DNA from: Meridianimarinicoccus roseus
Lineage (GTDB): Bacteria > Pseudomonadota > Alphaproteobacteria > Rhodobacterales > Rhodobacteraceae
Direction: 5' to 3'
Length of the DNA stretch: 64,000 bases
Assembly (NCBI RefSeq): GCF_003172915.1
Contig: NZ_QGKU01000021.1
Location: 1-64,000, forward strand
Shown in pieces: positions 1 to 8,988 of the stretch. A model generated the notes under the pieces. It was not told the origin of the DNA and did not search any database. It saw only the letters and a list, made by a program, of their open reading frames with translations. A program made the position numbers and the translations under genes. The stretch's first letter is position 1, and every line of letters begins with the position of its first letter.

Positions 1-965
1 TGACATTTGGTATAGCGGCGCTTGCTGCTGGTGTTTGCGGTGCTCAGGAGGATCGGTCTGGTTGGCCTGCGTCGTTCACGGTTGGCACGGCGTCGCAGGG
101 CGGGACGTATTTCGCCTATGGCTCGGGCTGGGCGAACCTTGTCGCGGACGAGCTTGGCCTTTCGGGCGGCGGCGAGGTGACGGGCGGCCCGATGCAGAAC
201 ATGGCGCTGGTGCACACCGGCGACGCGGCCTTCGGGATGACCACGATGGGCCCGGCCGCCGAGAGCCTCGCGGGCACCAACCCGATCGCGCCGGGCCTGG
301 CGATGGACAAGGCCTGCGCGATGTTCCCGATGTACCAGACCCCGTTCAGCGTGACCGCGCTGTCGAGCAGCGGGATCACCTCGATCTCCGAGATCCCGGA
401 CGGCGCGCGGATCGGCTTCGGGCCCGCGGGGTCGACCTCGGACACGTATTTCCCGCGCATGATGGAAACGCTGGGCGTCAATTTCGAGCGGCGCAACGGC
501 GGCTGGTCGGACCTTGGCGGCCAGTTGCAGGACGGTCTGCTGGACGTGATCGCCTTCGCCGCGGGCGTGCCCGTGCCGGCCGTCAGCCAGCTTGAAGTGC
601 AGACCGACGTGAATATCATCGAGTTCACCGAGGCCGAGCAGGCCACGATCATGGAGGCCTTCCCGGTGTCCGAGTTCGAGATCGCGGCGAACACCTACAC
701 CACGCTCGAGGCGCCGGCGCGGTCGGTGTCGATGTGGAACTTCGCCATCGCCAACTGCGACCTGCCCGCCAGCTTCGTGAAGGCGGTCGTGGACGTGGTG
801 ATGTCGGACAACGAGCGGATGGTGGGCATCCACCGCGCCGCGCGGTCCACCGTGCCCTCGAACTGGGACAAGAACAAGGTCATGCCCTGGCATCCCGGCG
901 CCGCCGAATGGTTCGCCGAGAACGCGGGGGCCGATATCCCGGCCGACATGATCTACGGCCAGTAA
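1..965 (+). CDS. TAXI-family TRAP transporter solute-binding protein (5' partial)
   Basis: This is the periplasmic substrate receptor of a TRAP transporter of the TAXI class. The reading frame is open from base 3 and the start lies left of the window. The first visible residues are a hydrophobic signal-peptide core (GIAALAAGVCGAQ), then the mature start with FTVGTASQGGTYFAYGSGWA, the typical N-terminal TAXI motif. Later text such as DKACAMFPMYQTPF and SDTYFPRMMETLGVNF also fits the family. The fused permease follows on the same strand, so the two probably work together. The ligand cannot be read from sequence; TAXI systems usually take up organic acids or amino acids. Only a few N-terminal residues should be missing. 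Confidence 0.9.
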   Translation, partial: TFGIAALAAGVCGAQEDRSGWPASFTVGTASQGGTYFAYGSGWANLVADELGLSGGGEVTGGPMQNMALVHTGDAAFGMTTMGPAAESLAGTNPIAPGLAMDKACAMFPMYQTPFSVTALSSSGITSISEIPDGARIGFGPAGSTSDTYFPRMMETLGVNFERRNGGWSDLGGQLQDGLLDVIAFAAGVPVPAVSQLEVQTDVNIIEFTEAEQATIMEAFPVSEFEIAANTYTTLEAPARSVSMWNFAIANCDLPASFVKAVVDVVMSDNERMVGIHRAARSTVPSNWDKNKVMPWHPGAAEWFAENAGADIPADMIYGQ

Positions 966-1387
966 GCCAGCCCCCGCCCCGCGCGTCCGGCCCCGTGCCG
1001 GGCGCTTGCGGGGCGGGCCCGGCCCCGGACGGGATCCCGCACCGGCTCCGCACGGGCTCCCTGCACGGTCTTCTTAGGACGGACCTCTCGCACGGGGCGC
1101 GAACAGGATCGCGGCGCCCCCTGCCCGACCGGGCGCCAACCGGGCCCCGATCGGCCATCGATGGCCCCGGCACAGACCCGCGCAGCCCCCCGCGAAGACA
1201 GGGGGGCAGGCCGCGGCGGACGCATGGGGGCCGACCCGCCCCCGGCCAGACCGGCACACCGGCCCGGCCCTCCCCGCCACGCCAACCCGCCTTCACCCCG
1301 TCACTTCCCCCATTTCCGCCCGAACCCGCCATGCGCCCGGCCCGTCCGGCCCGCGCGGACCCGGACCCCACCGGAGGACCACCGCCG
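966..1387 (+). other. 422-bp gap between TRAP receptor and permease genes
   Basis: No convincing gene is seen here. The plus strand is strongly C-rich and G-poor. A perfect 10-bp inverted repeat (CCCGCCCCGC at 973-982, GCGGGGCGGG at 1008-1017) follows the receptor stop codon with a 25-nt loop and no T tract. It could stabilise the receptor mRNA or reduce read-through into the permease, since receptors are usually made in excess. The last bases carry the GGAGGA ribosome site (1373-1378) of the permease gene. Confidence 0.5.
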
Positions 1388-3712
1388 ATGCACCCCCCCG
1401 CCCGTCACGACCCGTTTTCCCCCGGAGCCCGCACCCGGCCCTGCCGCGCCCCCGCCGATAGCGGCCGCGGCGACGCCGCCGCGCAGACCGACGAGCACAT
1501 GATCGCCGACGGCGTCGACGACGAAGCCGTCGAGGCCAACCGCCGCATCTTCGAGGGATCGACCTTCTGGGCCATGGCCGCCCTCGCCACGCTCTACGCG
1601 ATGTTCCACATGGCCGCGCTGAACGGGCTGTCGATCTCGGCCCTGACCGGGATCGAGCTGCCCTTCCTGCCGCAATTCCCGATGGAAACCTGGAACTTCC
1701 GCATCGTCCATGTCGCCGGCGCGCTGGTGCTGGGCTTCCTGATGTACGCCGCCGCCGACTTCCCCGGCGACGCGGACGCGCCCGGCACACCGGCCCGGCC
1801 CGCGCTGCACACCGCCGCCATCGCGCTCGCCGTCCCGGCGCTGCTCGCGCTCGGCACGGCGATCTGGTTCGCCCTGCTGATCGAAGGCGGCGCCATGTGG
1901 AACGGCATGGACGCCACCATCAAGTTCCGCGAGACATGGCTCTTCGGCGTGCCGCTGCTGCTCGCCACCGCAGGGGCCATCGGCCTGTCCTGGGCCCACA
2001 GCGCCCCGCGCGCGCGCCTCGCCGCGCCCGACATCGTGCTCGGCATCTGCGCCGTCGCCGTCGCCGCCTACCTGATCACCATCTACGGCACGCTGATGCG
2101 CAACTCCACCGGCACCCCCTTCGCGCCGATCGGCATCTCCATCGCCGCCGTCGCGGGCACCGCGCTGATCATGGAACTGACACGCCGCGTCGCGGGCCTC
2201 GCGCTCGTCATCATCGCGGGCGTGTTCCTGGCCTACGTGTTCGCGGGCCAGTACCTGCCGGGCTTCCTGAACTCCCCCGCGATCAGCTGGCAGCGCTTCT
2301 TCAGCCAGGTCTACACCGATGCCGGCATCCTCGGGCCGACAACCGCCGTGTCCTCGACCTACATCATCCTGTTCATCATCTTCGCCGCCTTCCTGCAGGC
2401 CAGCAAGGTCGGCGACTACTTCGTCAACTTCGCCTTCGCCGCCGCAGGCCGCACCCGCGGCGGACCCGCCAAGGTCGCCATCTTCGCCTCCGGCCTGATG
2501 GGCATGATCAACGGCACCTCCGCGGGCAACGTCGTCGCCACCGGCTCGCTCACCATCCCGCTCATGAAGAAGGTCGGATACCACAAGAAGACCGCGGGCG
2601 CCGTCGAGGCCGCCGCCTCGACCGGCGGGCAGATCATGCCCCCGATCATGGGCGCGGGCGCCTTCATCATGGCCGAGATCACCGGCATCCCCTATACCGA
2701 GATCGCCATCGCCGCCATCATCCCCGCCGTGCTCTACTTCGTGTCGGTCTTCTTCATGGTCGACTTCGAGGCCGCCAAGCTCGGCATGCGCGGCATGAAC
2801 GCCGACGAGATCCCGAAACTCTCCACCATGATGCGCCGGGTCTTCCTGTTCCTGCCCATCCTCATCCTGATCGCCGCGCTGTTCATGGGATACTCCGTCA
2901 TCCGCGCGGGCACATACGCCACGCTCTCGGCCGCCGTCGTCTCTTGGCTCACCCCCTACCGGATGGGGCCGCGCTCCACCCTCAAGGCGTTCGAGATCGC
3001 GGGCGTCATGTCGATCCAGATCATCGCCGTGTGCGCCTGCGCGGGCATCATCGTCGGCGTCATCAGCCTGACCGGCGTCGGCGCGCGCTTCTCCAACCTG
3101 CTGCTCGGCCTCGCGGGCGTCAGTCAGTTCCTGGCGCTGTTCTTCGCCATGTGCATCTCCATCCTGCTCGGCATGGGCATGCCCACCACCGCCGCCTACG
3201 CCGTCGCCGCCTCCGTGGTCGCGCCCGGCCTCGTGGAGCTTGGCATCCCGCAGCTGACCGCGCATTTCTTCGTGTTCTACTTCGCCGTGCTCTCCGCCAT
3301 CACGCCGCCCGTCGCGCTCGCAAGCTACGCCGCGGCCGGCATCTCCGGCGCCAACCCGATGGAAACCTCCGTCGCCTCGTTCAAGATCGGCATCGCCGCC
3401 TTCATCGTGCCCTTCATGTTCTTCTACAACGGCGCGCTGCTGATGGAGGGAACCTGGTTCGAGGTGATCCGCGCAGGCGCCACGGCAACCGTCGGCGTGT
3501 TCCTGCTGTCGGCCGGCGTGCAGGGGTGGTTCATGGGCGGACGCACAGCGTGGTTCATCCGCGCAGGCCTCCTGCTCGCCGCACTCACCATGATCGAAGG
3601 CGGCCTCGTCACGGACATCATAGGCCTCGCAACCATCGCAGCCGCCTGGACAATACAAAAAACAATCCACCCAAACCCAGACGCAAAACTCAACGTCAAA
3701 GGCGCAGACTGA
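1388..3712 (+). CDS. TRAP transporter fused permease (DctQ-DctM, TAXI type)
   Basis: This is the membrane part of the TRAP transporter, with the small DctQ-like and large DctM-like parts in one chain of about 774 residues. The chain is almost entirely hydrophobic helices. DctM-type stretches are clear, for example MGMINGTSAGNVVATGSL, GGQIMPPIMGAGAFIM and LGMGMPTTAAYAVAASVV. The ATG at 1388 is chosen because GGAGGA lies 9 nt upstream; a later in-frame ATG at 1499 (MIADGVDDEAVEANRR) is also typical of family N-termini. The last 20 codons are unusually A-rich. A short hairpin (GCCCCC/GGGGGC, 3746-3761) follows. Uptake is driven by an ion gradient in this family. Confidence 0.9.
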   Translation: MHPPARHDPFSPGARTRPCRAPADSGRGDAAAQTDEHMIADGVDDEAVEANRRIFEGSTFWAMAALATLYAMFHMAALNGLSISALTGIELPFLPQFPMETWNFRIVHVAGALVLGFLMYAAADFPGDADAPGTPARPALHTAAIALAVPALLALGTAIWFALLIEGGAMWNGMDATIKFRETWLFGVPLLLATAGAIGLSWAHSAPRARLAAPDIVLGICAVAVAAYLITIYGTLMRNSTGTPFAPIGISIAAVAGTALIMELTRRVAGLALVIIAGVFLAYVFAGQYLPGFLNSPAISWQRFFSQVYTDAGILGPTTAVSSTYIILFIIFAAFLQASKVGDYFVNFAFAAAGRTRGGPAKVAIFASGLMGMINGTSAGNVVATGSLTIPLMKKVGYHKKTAGAVEAAASTGGQIMPPIMGAGAFIMAEITGIPYTEIAIAAIIPAVLYFVSVFFMVDFEAAKLGMRGMNADEIPKLSTMMRRVFLFLPILILIAALFMGYSVIRAGTYATLSAAVVSWLTPYRMGPRSTLKAFEIAGVMSIQIIAVCACAGIIVGVISLTGVGARFSNLLLGLAGVSQFLALFFAMCISILLGMGMPTTAAYAVAASVVAPGLVELGIPQLTAHFFVFYFAVLSAITPPVALASYAAAGISGANPMETSVASFKIGIAAFIVPFMFFYNGALLMEGTWFEVIRAGATATVGVFLLSAGVQGWFMGGRTAWFIRAGLLLAALTMIEGGLVTDIIGLATIAAAWTIQKTIHPNPDAKLNVKGAD

Positions 3713-3778
3713 AAAACTGTAATAATCCAAAGACGAACCGGCCTTGCCCCCCAACGGGGGCGGGGCCATATCCATGTC

Positions 3779-4468
3779 ATGCTCAAGATCACCCCGATCC
3801 TTCTTGCCCTGCTGTACGCGCTGGCGATGTATGGCGTGTCCGCCTTCCGCACCAAGCGCGAGCTGGACGCAAAGTCCACCGATCTTGTTGACCCCGGGCT
3901 GATGCGCGAGATCGACAAGCTCGCCCGCGCTCTGGACCTGCCCCGGATCAAGGTCCGGCTCTACGAGATCGACCCGGTCAACGGGCTCGCCGCGCCGGAC
4001 GGGCGTATCTTCATCACCCGCGGCTTCTACAACCGCTATCGCGCGGGCGACGTGTCCGCCCCCGAGATGGCCAGCGTCATCGCGCACGAACTGGGCCATG
4101 TCGCGCTTGGCCACGCCCGCAAGAGGTTGATCGACTTTTCCGGCCAGAACGCGCTGCGCACGGCGCTGGCGGTATTCCTGTCGCGCTTCCTGCCCGGCGT
4201 CGGGGTCTGGATCGCCAACGGGCTTGCCAGCCTGCTGGCCGCGCGCATGTCCCGAGATGACGAATTCGAGGCGGACGCCTATGCCACCGCCCTGCTGATC
4301 AAGGCCGGCATTGGCGCGGCCCCTCAGAAAAGCCTGTTCCGCAAGCTGGACGCGTTGACGAAGGGCGGCGCAGGCGGGATGCCGGCGTGGTTCCTGAGCC
4401 ATCCGAAGACCGATCGGCGCATCGCCGCGATCGAGGCGAACGAGGCGCGCTGGCTTGCCGATACCTGA
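3779..4468 (+). CDS. M48-family zinc metallopeptidase, membrane anchored
   Basis: This is a 229-residue M48 peptidase. It has an N-terminal hydrophobic segment (residues 4-22), the zinc site HELGH at 103-107 and a likely third ligand in DEFEADAYA around residue 164. It is shorter than HtpX (about 290 residues) and has fewer membrane segments, so it is better called HtpX-like M48 than HtpX. A second hydrophobic stretch at about 128-155 may be membrane associated. No strong ribosome site precedes the ATG; a G-rich run (3756-3765) is the only candidate. It stands alone and converges with aroB. Its substrate is unknown. Confidence 0.85.
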   Translation: MLKITPILLALLYALAMYGVSAFRTKRELDAKSTDLVDPGLMREIDKLARALDLPRIKVRLYEIDPVNGLAAPDGRIFITRGFYNRYRAGDVSAPEMASVIAHELGHVALGHARKRLIDFSGQNALRTALAVFLSRFLPGVGVWIANGLASLLAARMSRDDEFEADAYATALLIKAGIGAAPQKSLFRKLDALTKGGAGGMPAWFLSHPKTDRRIAAIEANEARWLADT

Positions 4469-4489
4469 CATGGCGGCCGGGGTTTACGG

Positions 4490-5623
4490 TCAGGCGGGCG
4501 CGGCGATCCGCTGCTCCAGAGCCTCGTCAAGCACCGCGCGCAACAGGTCGGCGGGCACGTCGTCGCTGACGAAGGCCGCGCCGATGCCACGCGCCAGAAC
4601 GAACCGCAGACGGCCATCGACGACCTTCTTGTCCTGCGCCATCAACCCGATCAGCGCGTCGCTGCCCGGCAGATCGCCGGGAATGTCCGCCAGCCCGCGG
4701 CGCATTCCCATCGCCGCCAGATGCGCGGACACGCGCGATGGGTCTTCCTGCGGGCACAGCCCCATCCGCGCCGACAGATCGAACGCCAGTGCGCATCCGA
4801 TCGCCACCCCCTCGCCATGCAGCAGCCTGTCGGAATAGCCGGTCGCAGCCTCCAGCGCATGGCAGAACGTGTGACCGAGGTTCAGCAGCGCGCGGTCGCC
4901 CTGCTCGGTTTCGTCCCGCACAACAATGTCCGCCTTCATCTGTACGGACCGTTTGACTGCCGCCAGGCGCGCGGCGTTGTCGCCGGCCGCAAGCGCGGGC
5001 CCGTGCCCTTCCAGCCAGCCGAAAAACTCCGCATCGCCGAGGAGGCCGTATTTCACCACCTCGCCATAGCCGGCCAGCAGATCGCGCGGCGCCAGAGTGT
5101 CCAGAACGCCGATATCGGCCAGCACGAGACTGGGCTGGTGGAACGCACCGATCAGGTTCTTGCCCTGCGGCGCGTTGATCCCGGTCTTGCCCCCGACCGA
5201 ACTGTCCACCTGCGCGAGAAGGCTTGTCGGGATCTGCACGAACCGCACGCCCCGGCGCAGCACCGCCGCGGCGAAGCCGACAAGATCACCGATCACGCCA
5301 CCGCCGAAAGCCACGACCACATCGCGCCGTTCGATCTTCTGTTCCAGAAGCCATTCCACAGTGCGGGTGAACTGCGGCCAGCCCTTCGTGCCCTCGCCCG
5401 GCGGCAGGCGCAGCGCCGTCATCTCGATGCCGGCTGCAGCCAGCCCCTCGCGCAGGGCATCGAGATGCAGCTCCGCCACCGTGTCGTCGCTGACCACGGC
5501 GACCCGCGGGCGCCTGAGCAGCGGCGCGATCTCGGTCCCGGCGGCGGCGATCAGCCCGTCGCCGATGCGCACGTCGTAGGCGCGCGCCCCCAGCGGGACA
5601 TGAACGGTTTCAATGTTGGGCAT
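4490..5623 (-). CDS. aroB: 3-dehydroquinate synthase
   Basis: AroB converts DAHP to 3-dehydroquinate, step two of the shikimate pathway, using NAD+ and a divalent metal in the cytoplasm. The 377-residue protein has the family NAD-binding stretch FGGGVIGDLVGF (106-117), PTSLLAQVDSSVGGKTGIN (132-150) and the metal-site text LLAGYGEVVKYGLL and NLGHTFCHALE. Its ATG lies inside the end of aroK (14-nt overlap), so the two genes should be translationally coupled and transcribed together as aroK-aroB. Confidence 0.97.
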   Translation of the reverse strand: MPNIETVHVPLGARAYDVRIGDGLIAAAGTEIAPLLRRPRVAVVSDDTVAELHLDALREGLAAAGIEMTALRLPPGEGTKGWPQFTRTVEWLLEQKIERRDVVVAFGGGVIGDLVGFAAAVLRRGVRFVQIPTSLLAQVDSSVGGKTGINAPQGKNLIGAFHQPSLVLADIGVLDTLAPRDLLAGYGEVVKYGLLGDAEFFGWLEGHGPALAAGDNAARLAAVKRSVQMKADIVVRDETEQGDRALLNLGHTFCHALEAATGYSDRLLHGEGVAIGCALAFDLSARMGLCPQEDPSRVSAHLAAMGMRRGLADIPGDLPGSDALIGLMAQDKKVVDGRLRFVLARGIGAAFVSDDVPADLLRAVLDEALEQRIAAPA

Positions 5624-6182
5624 GGTGCCGCGTCTCCGTATCCTCGGTCAGGATGTCGGGATGGCGGGCCAGCGTGTCGACGACCGCCTGCGCCGTATCC
5701 TCGACACTGTAATTGGAAAAGGCCTGCACGTGGATCGGCGCAAGCGCATAGATCGGCGTGCGCGCCTCGTAAAGGCCCTTGAGCGTCTCGAACGGGTTCT
5801 CGGTCTGCAGAAGCGGACGCGTGCTGCGGTAGCGTACCCGCGCCCACAGCAAATTCAACTCCGCCCGCAACCAGATCGCGACCCCCCGCGCCGCGATCAG
5901 GTCGCGGTTTCGTTCAGCCAGGAATGCACCGCCGCCGGTGGACAGCACGCAGGGCGGACCCGCCAGAAGCCTCTCCAGCACCTTGGTTTCCTTTTCGCGG
6001 AAGAACGCCTCGCCGTTCTCTCGGAAAATCTCGGCGATCGTGCGGTTCGCGGCCCTCTGGATCTCGTCGTCCTGATCGACAAAGGGCACGCCCAACCTGC
6101 GGGCCAGCGCCGTGCCGACCGCGGTCTTGCCCGCTCCCATCATTCCCACCAGAACGACGGTCTTGTGTAGTCGCTGCGGCAC
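5610..6182 (-). CDS. aroK: Shikimate kinase
   Basis: AroK phosphorylates shikimate with ATP. The P-loop GMMGAGKTA, the shikimate-binding DQDDEI stretch, FREKE, the STGGGAF loop and RPLL are all present. The frame is open to an ATG at 6248 (212 residues), but I prefer a GTG at 6182, giving 190 residues. That length and start (MPQRLHKTVVLVGMMG) match the family, GGGGAG lies 10 nt upstream, and it leaves room for a promoter before the divergent gene at 6274. A possible -35/-10 pair (TTGACC, TATGGG) would put the transcript start downstream of the 6248 ATG. It is followed by and overlaps aroB. Confidence 0.93.
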   Translation of the reverse strand: MPQRLHKTVVLVGMMGAGKTAVGTALARRLGVPFVDQDDEIQRAANRTIAEIFRENGEAFFREKETKVLERLLAGPPCVLSTGGGAFLAERNRDLIAARGVAIWLRAELNLLWARVRYRSTRPLLQTENPFETLKGLYEARTPIYALAPIHVQAFSNYSVEDTAQAVVDTLARHPDILTEDTETRHHAQH

Positions 6183-6243
6183 CGCTTGCCCGCTCCCCGG
6201 TTCCAAAATTATTCTGTCTCTATGACGTGAATTCCTGCGCGTT

Positions 6244-6272
6244 CCCATATACAATATCTGGTGCAGGGTCAA
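6244..6272 (-). promoter_or_regulatory. Possible aroK-aroB promoter
   Basis: On the minus strand TTGACC (6272-6267) is followed after 17 nt by TATGGG (6249-6244). The -35 match is good and the -10 match weak. It covers the alternative aroK ATG at 6248, which is one reason to prefer the downstream GTG start. Inference only. Confidence 0.3.
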
Positions 6273-6273
6273 A

Positions 6274-6441
6274 ATGGCCATCGAGCAAGAGACAGAGAGG
6301 CAAGACACCGTGCGCATGTTGAAACTGGTTGTGTTCCTGCTGATCGTCGCGGGGGCCGGACTGGTGGGCTTCGCCTATCTCGGCGACCTGACGCCGCAGC
6401 AGACCGAAGTTCGCATTCCGGTCGATCTGAATGGGTCGTAG
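6274..6441 (+). CDS. Small single-pass membrane protein
   Basis: This short gene codes for 55 residues: a charged N-terminus (MAIEQETERQDTVRM), one hydrophobic helix (LKLVVFLLIVAGAGLVGFAY), then a short tail ending TEVRIPVDLNGS. A start at ATG 6316 would give 41 residues and begin right at the helix, as I would expect for related small proteins. The 6274 ATG has a weak AGGGT ribosome site. It overlaps the next gene by 11 nt and heads the xerD run, which supports it being real. Function is unknown. Confidence 0.6.
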   Translation: MAIEQETERQDTVRMLKLVVFLLIVAGAGLVGFAYLGDLTPQQTEVRIPVDLNGS

Positions 6442-8029
6442 CGCGGGGTTGGCGGCCTGCGCACTGGTCGGCCTGATGCTGGCCCCTGGCGCCGTGGCCG
6501 CCCAGGGCCGTGCCGACGCACCGCTTTCGGCGATCCCGTGGCTGTCCGAAACTCTGGACCGGCCGGAACCGGCGCCGCGTGCCGCCGCGCGCCCGCCAGA
6601 CCCGAACCCGGGCCCGGGCGCGGTTCCCGGCACCGGCCAGCCACCTGACGGCGCGCGCCCGCTGCCCGCCCCGTCGGGCGACATCACCGTGACACAGCTT
6701 GGCGCGCCAGACCGGGCCGCCACCGGGCTGATGTCCGCCCGCCGCGCTGGACTGCCGGAAGACCTTTGGCAGGGCACCGATCCGGACAAGCTGGCACGCC
6801 TGCTGCGCGAGATGCCGATCCACGACCAGCCCGCCCTGCGCGAAGCGGTGTCCCGGCTGGTGCTGCTGGAAGCCGCGCCGCCGCGCGGGGCACGCGATGC
6901 GCTGCTGCTCGCACGGATCGACGCGCTGCTGATCCGGGGCGCGCTGGAACCCGCGCAGGCGCTGCTGGAACGGGCTGGTCCCGATACCCCCGACCTGTTC
7001 CGGCGATGGTTCGACATCCTGCTGCTGTCCGGCACCGAGGACCGCGCCTGCGCCACGCTGGCGGCCAAGCCCGAACTGTCGCCGAACTACGAAACGCGCG
7101 TGTTTTGCCTCGCGCGCGGGGGGCGCTGGCACACCGCCGCCCTGACCCTGGAGACGGCCACCGCGCTGGGGCGCGTCTCGCCCGAGATGCGCGACCGGCT
7201 CGCCCGCTTCCTCGACCCCGAGATCTTCGAGGGCGAGCCGATGCCGCCGCCGCCCGACCCGCTGACTCCGCTTGATTTCCGCCTGCTTGAGGCGGTCGGG
7301 GAACCGGTGCCGACATCGCATCTGCCGCTGGCCTTTGCCCAGACCGACCTGCGCCATATCATCGGCTGGAAATCGCAGATCGAAGCGGCCGAGCGTCTGG
7401 CGAAATCCGGCGCGCTGTCGGTGAACCGGCTGCTCGGGATCTACACCGCACGCCAGCCAGCCGCATCGGGTGGGGTTTGGGACCGGGTGGCCGCGATCCA
7501 GGCACTGGACATCGCGATTACCGCGGGCCAGCCCGATACAGTGGCCGCCCGCCTGCCCGCCGCCGCGGACGCGATGCGCGCCGCCGGGCTGGAGGCCGTA
7601 CTGGCCGAGATGTTCGGCCCGCGCCTGTCGCGGCTCGATCTGCCGCCGCAAAGCGCGCAGGCGGCCCACGCGCTGGCGCTGATCGCAGGTGCGCCGACCC
7701 GCCTGCCAGCGACCGCGTTGACCGGACGGCTGGCCTTCGCAACCGCGCTTGCCGCCGGCACACCACCCGCCGCCGCCGCGCCCGATGCACTGGCCTCCGC
7801 GTTGCACGCCGGGCTACGGCAGGACACGGTACCGGACCGCTACGCGCCGCTGGTCGCACGCGGGCAATGGGGCGAGGCGCTGCTGCGCGCGCTTGCCACG
7901 CTTGCCGACGGCGCGCTGACCGACCCGGTTGATGCGGGAGACGCCATCGCGCTGATGCGCCTTGCTGGCCTTGACGATCTGGCGCGGCAGGCCGCGGTCG
8001 AGATCCTGCTGCTGGACCCCCGGTCATGA
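6431..8029 (+). CDS. Conserved periplasmic hypothetical protein
   Basis: This is a 532-residue protein that I do not recognise by name. It begins with a clear signal peptide (cleavage after AVAAQ, about residue 25), then a proline-rich linker at about 45-85, then an all-helical, alanine- and leucine-rich body suggestive of TPR-like helical repeats. It overlaps the small gene before it by 11 nt and xerD after it by 4 nt (ATGA), so the three are very likely one operon. Its position beside xerD suggests a conserved housekeeping neighbourhood, but the sequence gives no direct role. Confidence 0.8.
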   Translation: MGRSAGLAACALVGLMLAPGAVAAQGRADAPLSAIPWLSETLDRPEPAPRAAARPPDPNPGPGAVPGTGQPPDGARPLPAPSGDITVTQLGAPDRAATGLMSARRAGLPEDLWQGTDPDKLARLLREMPIHDQPALREAVSRLVLLEAAPPRGARDALLLARIDALLIRGALEPAQALLERAGPDTPDLFRRWFDILLLSGTEDRACATLAAKPELSPNYETRVFCLARGGRWHTAALTLETATALGRVSPEMRDRLARFLDPEIFEGEPMPPPPDPLTPLDFRLLEAVGEPVPTSHLPLAFAQTDLRHIIGWKSQIEAAERLAKSGALSVNRLLGIYTARQPAASGGVWDRVAAIQALDIAITAGQPDTVAARLPAAADAMRAAGLEAVLAEMFGPRLSRLDLPPQSAQAAHALALIAGAPTRLPATALTGRLAFATALAAGTPPAAAAPDALASALHAGLRQDTVPDRYAPLVARGQWGEALLRALATLADGALTDPVDAGDAIALMRLAGLDDLARQAAVEILLLDPRS

Positions 8030-8988
8030 GCCGCACGTGGATCGCGCGCTTTCTCGAAGCGCAGGCGGCGGAGCTTGACGCGGCCCGGAACACGCAGCTC
8101 GCCTACGGGCGCGACCTGAAGGACTTCCATGACTGGCTGACCGCGCGCGGCGACGGGTTCGAGACCGCTTCGCGCGCCATGATCGAAGCCTACCTTGCCC
8201 ATTGCGACGCGCAGGGTCTGGCCCGCGCCACGCGGGCGCGGCGGCTCGCCTCCATCCGGCAACTCTATCGCTTCGCCTTCGAAGAAGGGCTGCGCGGCGA
8301 CAACCCGGCGCTGCGCATCCGCGGGCCGGGCCGAACCCGCACCCTGCCCGGCACCCTGACCGAGGCCGAGGTTACCGCGATGCTGGAGCGTGCCCCGGCC
8401 CACGGCCGGACGGCTGCGGACCGCGCACGCACAGCGGCGATGATCGAAATCCTCTATGCGACCGGCCTGCGGGTGAGCGAACTGGTCACGCTGCCGGTCG
8501 CCGCCGCACGAGGACAGCCGCAGGTGCTGTTGGTGCGCGGCAAGGGCCGCAAGGAACGGCTGGTGCCGCTGTCGCGCCCGGCACAGGCCGCGCTCGATGC
8601 CTGGCTGGTACATCGCGATGCGGCGGACGCGGCGCTGGTGGCGCGCGGCGCGCGGCCTTCGGCCTTCCTGTTTCCAAGCCGTGCGCAGGCCGGCCATGTC
8701 ACGCGCCAGTCGTTTTTCCTAACGGTAAAGGCGGTGGCCAGCGAAGCCGGGATCGACCCGGCCCGCGTCACGCCGCACACCCTGCGCCATGCTTTCGCTA
8801 CCCACATGCTTGAACACGGCGCGGACTTGCGCGCGATCCAGCTGCTGCTGGGCCATGCCGACCTGTCCACCACGGAAATCTACACACATGTCGTGGAAAC
8901 CCGCCTGAAGGAGCTTGTGCTGACCCGCCATCCGCTGGCAGATGCGCCTTCCCAAGATGCGGCGGCAGACCTAGGTTCGGACCCATGA
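8026..8988 (+). CDS. xerD: Site-specific tyrosine recombinase XerD
   Basis: XerD acts with XerC at dif to resolve chromosome dimers at the division septum. The 320-residue protein has an N-terminal core-binding domain (about 1-100) and a catalytic domain with all expected residues: R149 (ATGLRVSEL), K173 ([11 protein letters not shown]), H251 and R254 ([10 protein letters not shown]), H277 ([14 protein letters not shown]) and nucleophile Y286. It starts within the stop of the previous gene, and its own stop region overlaps the trmFO start by 4 nt. XerC-like paralogues are possible, but the sequence and neighbourhood favour XerD. Confidence 0.92.
   Translation: MSRTWIARFLEAQAAELDAARNTQLAYGRDLKDFHDWLTARGDGFETASRAMIEAYLAHCDAQGLARATRARRLASIRQLYRFAFEEGLRGDNPALRIRGPGRTRTLPGTLTEAEVTAMLERAPAHGRTAADRARTAAMIEILYATGLRVSELVTLPVAAARGQPQVLLVRGKGRKERLVPLSRPAQAALDAWLVHRDAADAALVARGARPSAFLFPSRAQAGHVTRQSFFLTVKAVASEAGIDPARVTPHTLRHAFATHMLEHGADLRAIQLLLGHADLSTTEIYTHVVETRLKELVLTRHPLADAPSQDAAADLGSDP

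Noticed and set aside
734-1387. N-terminal extension of the permease frame overlapping the receptor gene
   Set aside because: It is Pro/Arg/Gly-rich, overlaps a clear receptor gene, and lacks a ribosome site; GGAGGA before 1388 marks the real start.
1301-4471. A 1056-codon open frame antisense to the TRAP permease and M48 genes
   Set aside because: It is very rich in Gly, Asp, Glu, His and Arg, has no family motif, and mirrors the codon bias of the well-supported plus-strand genes.
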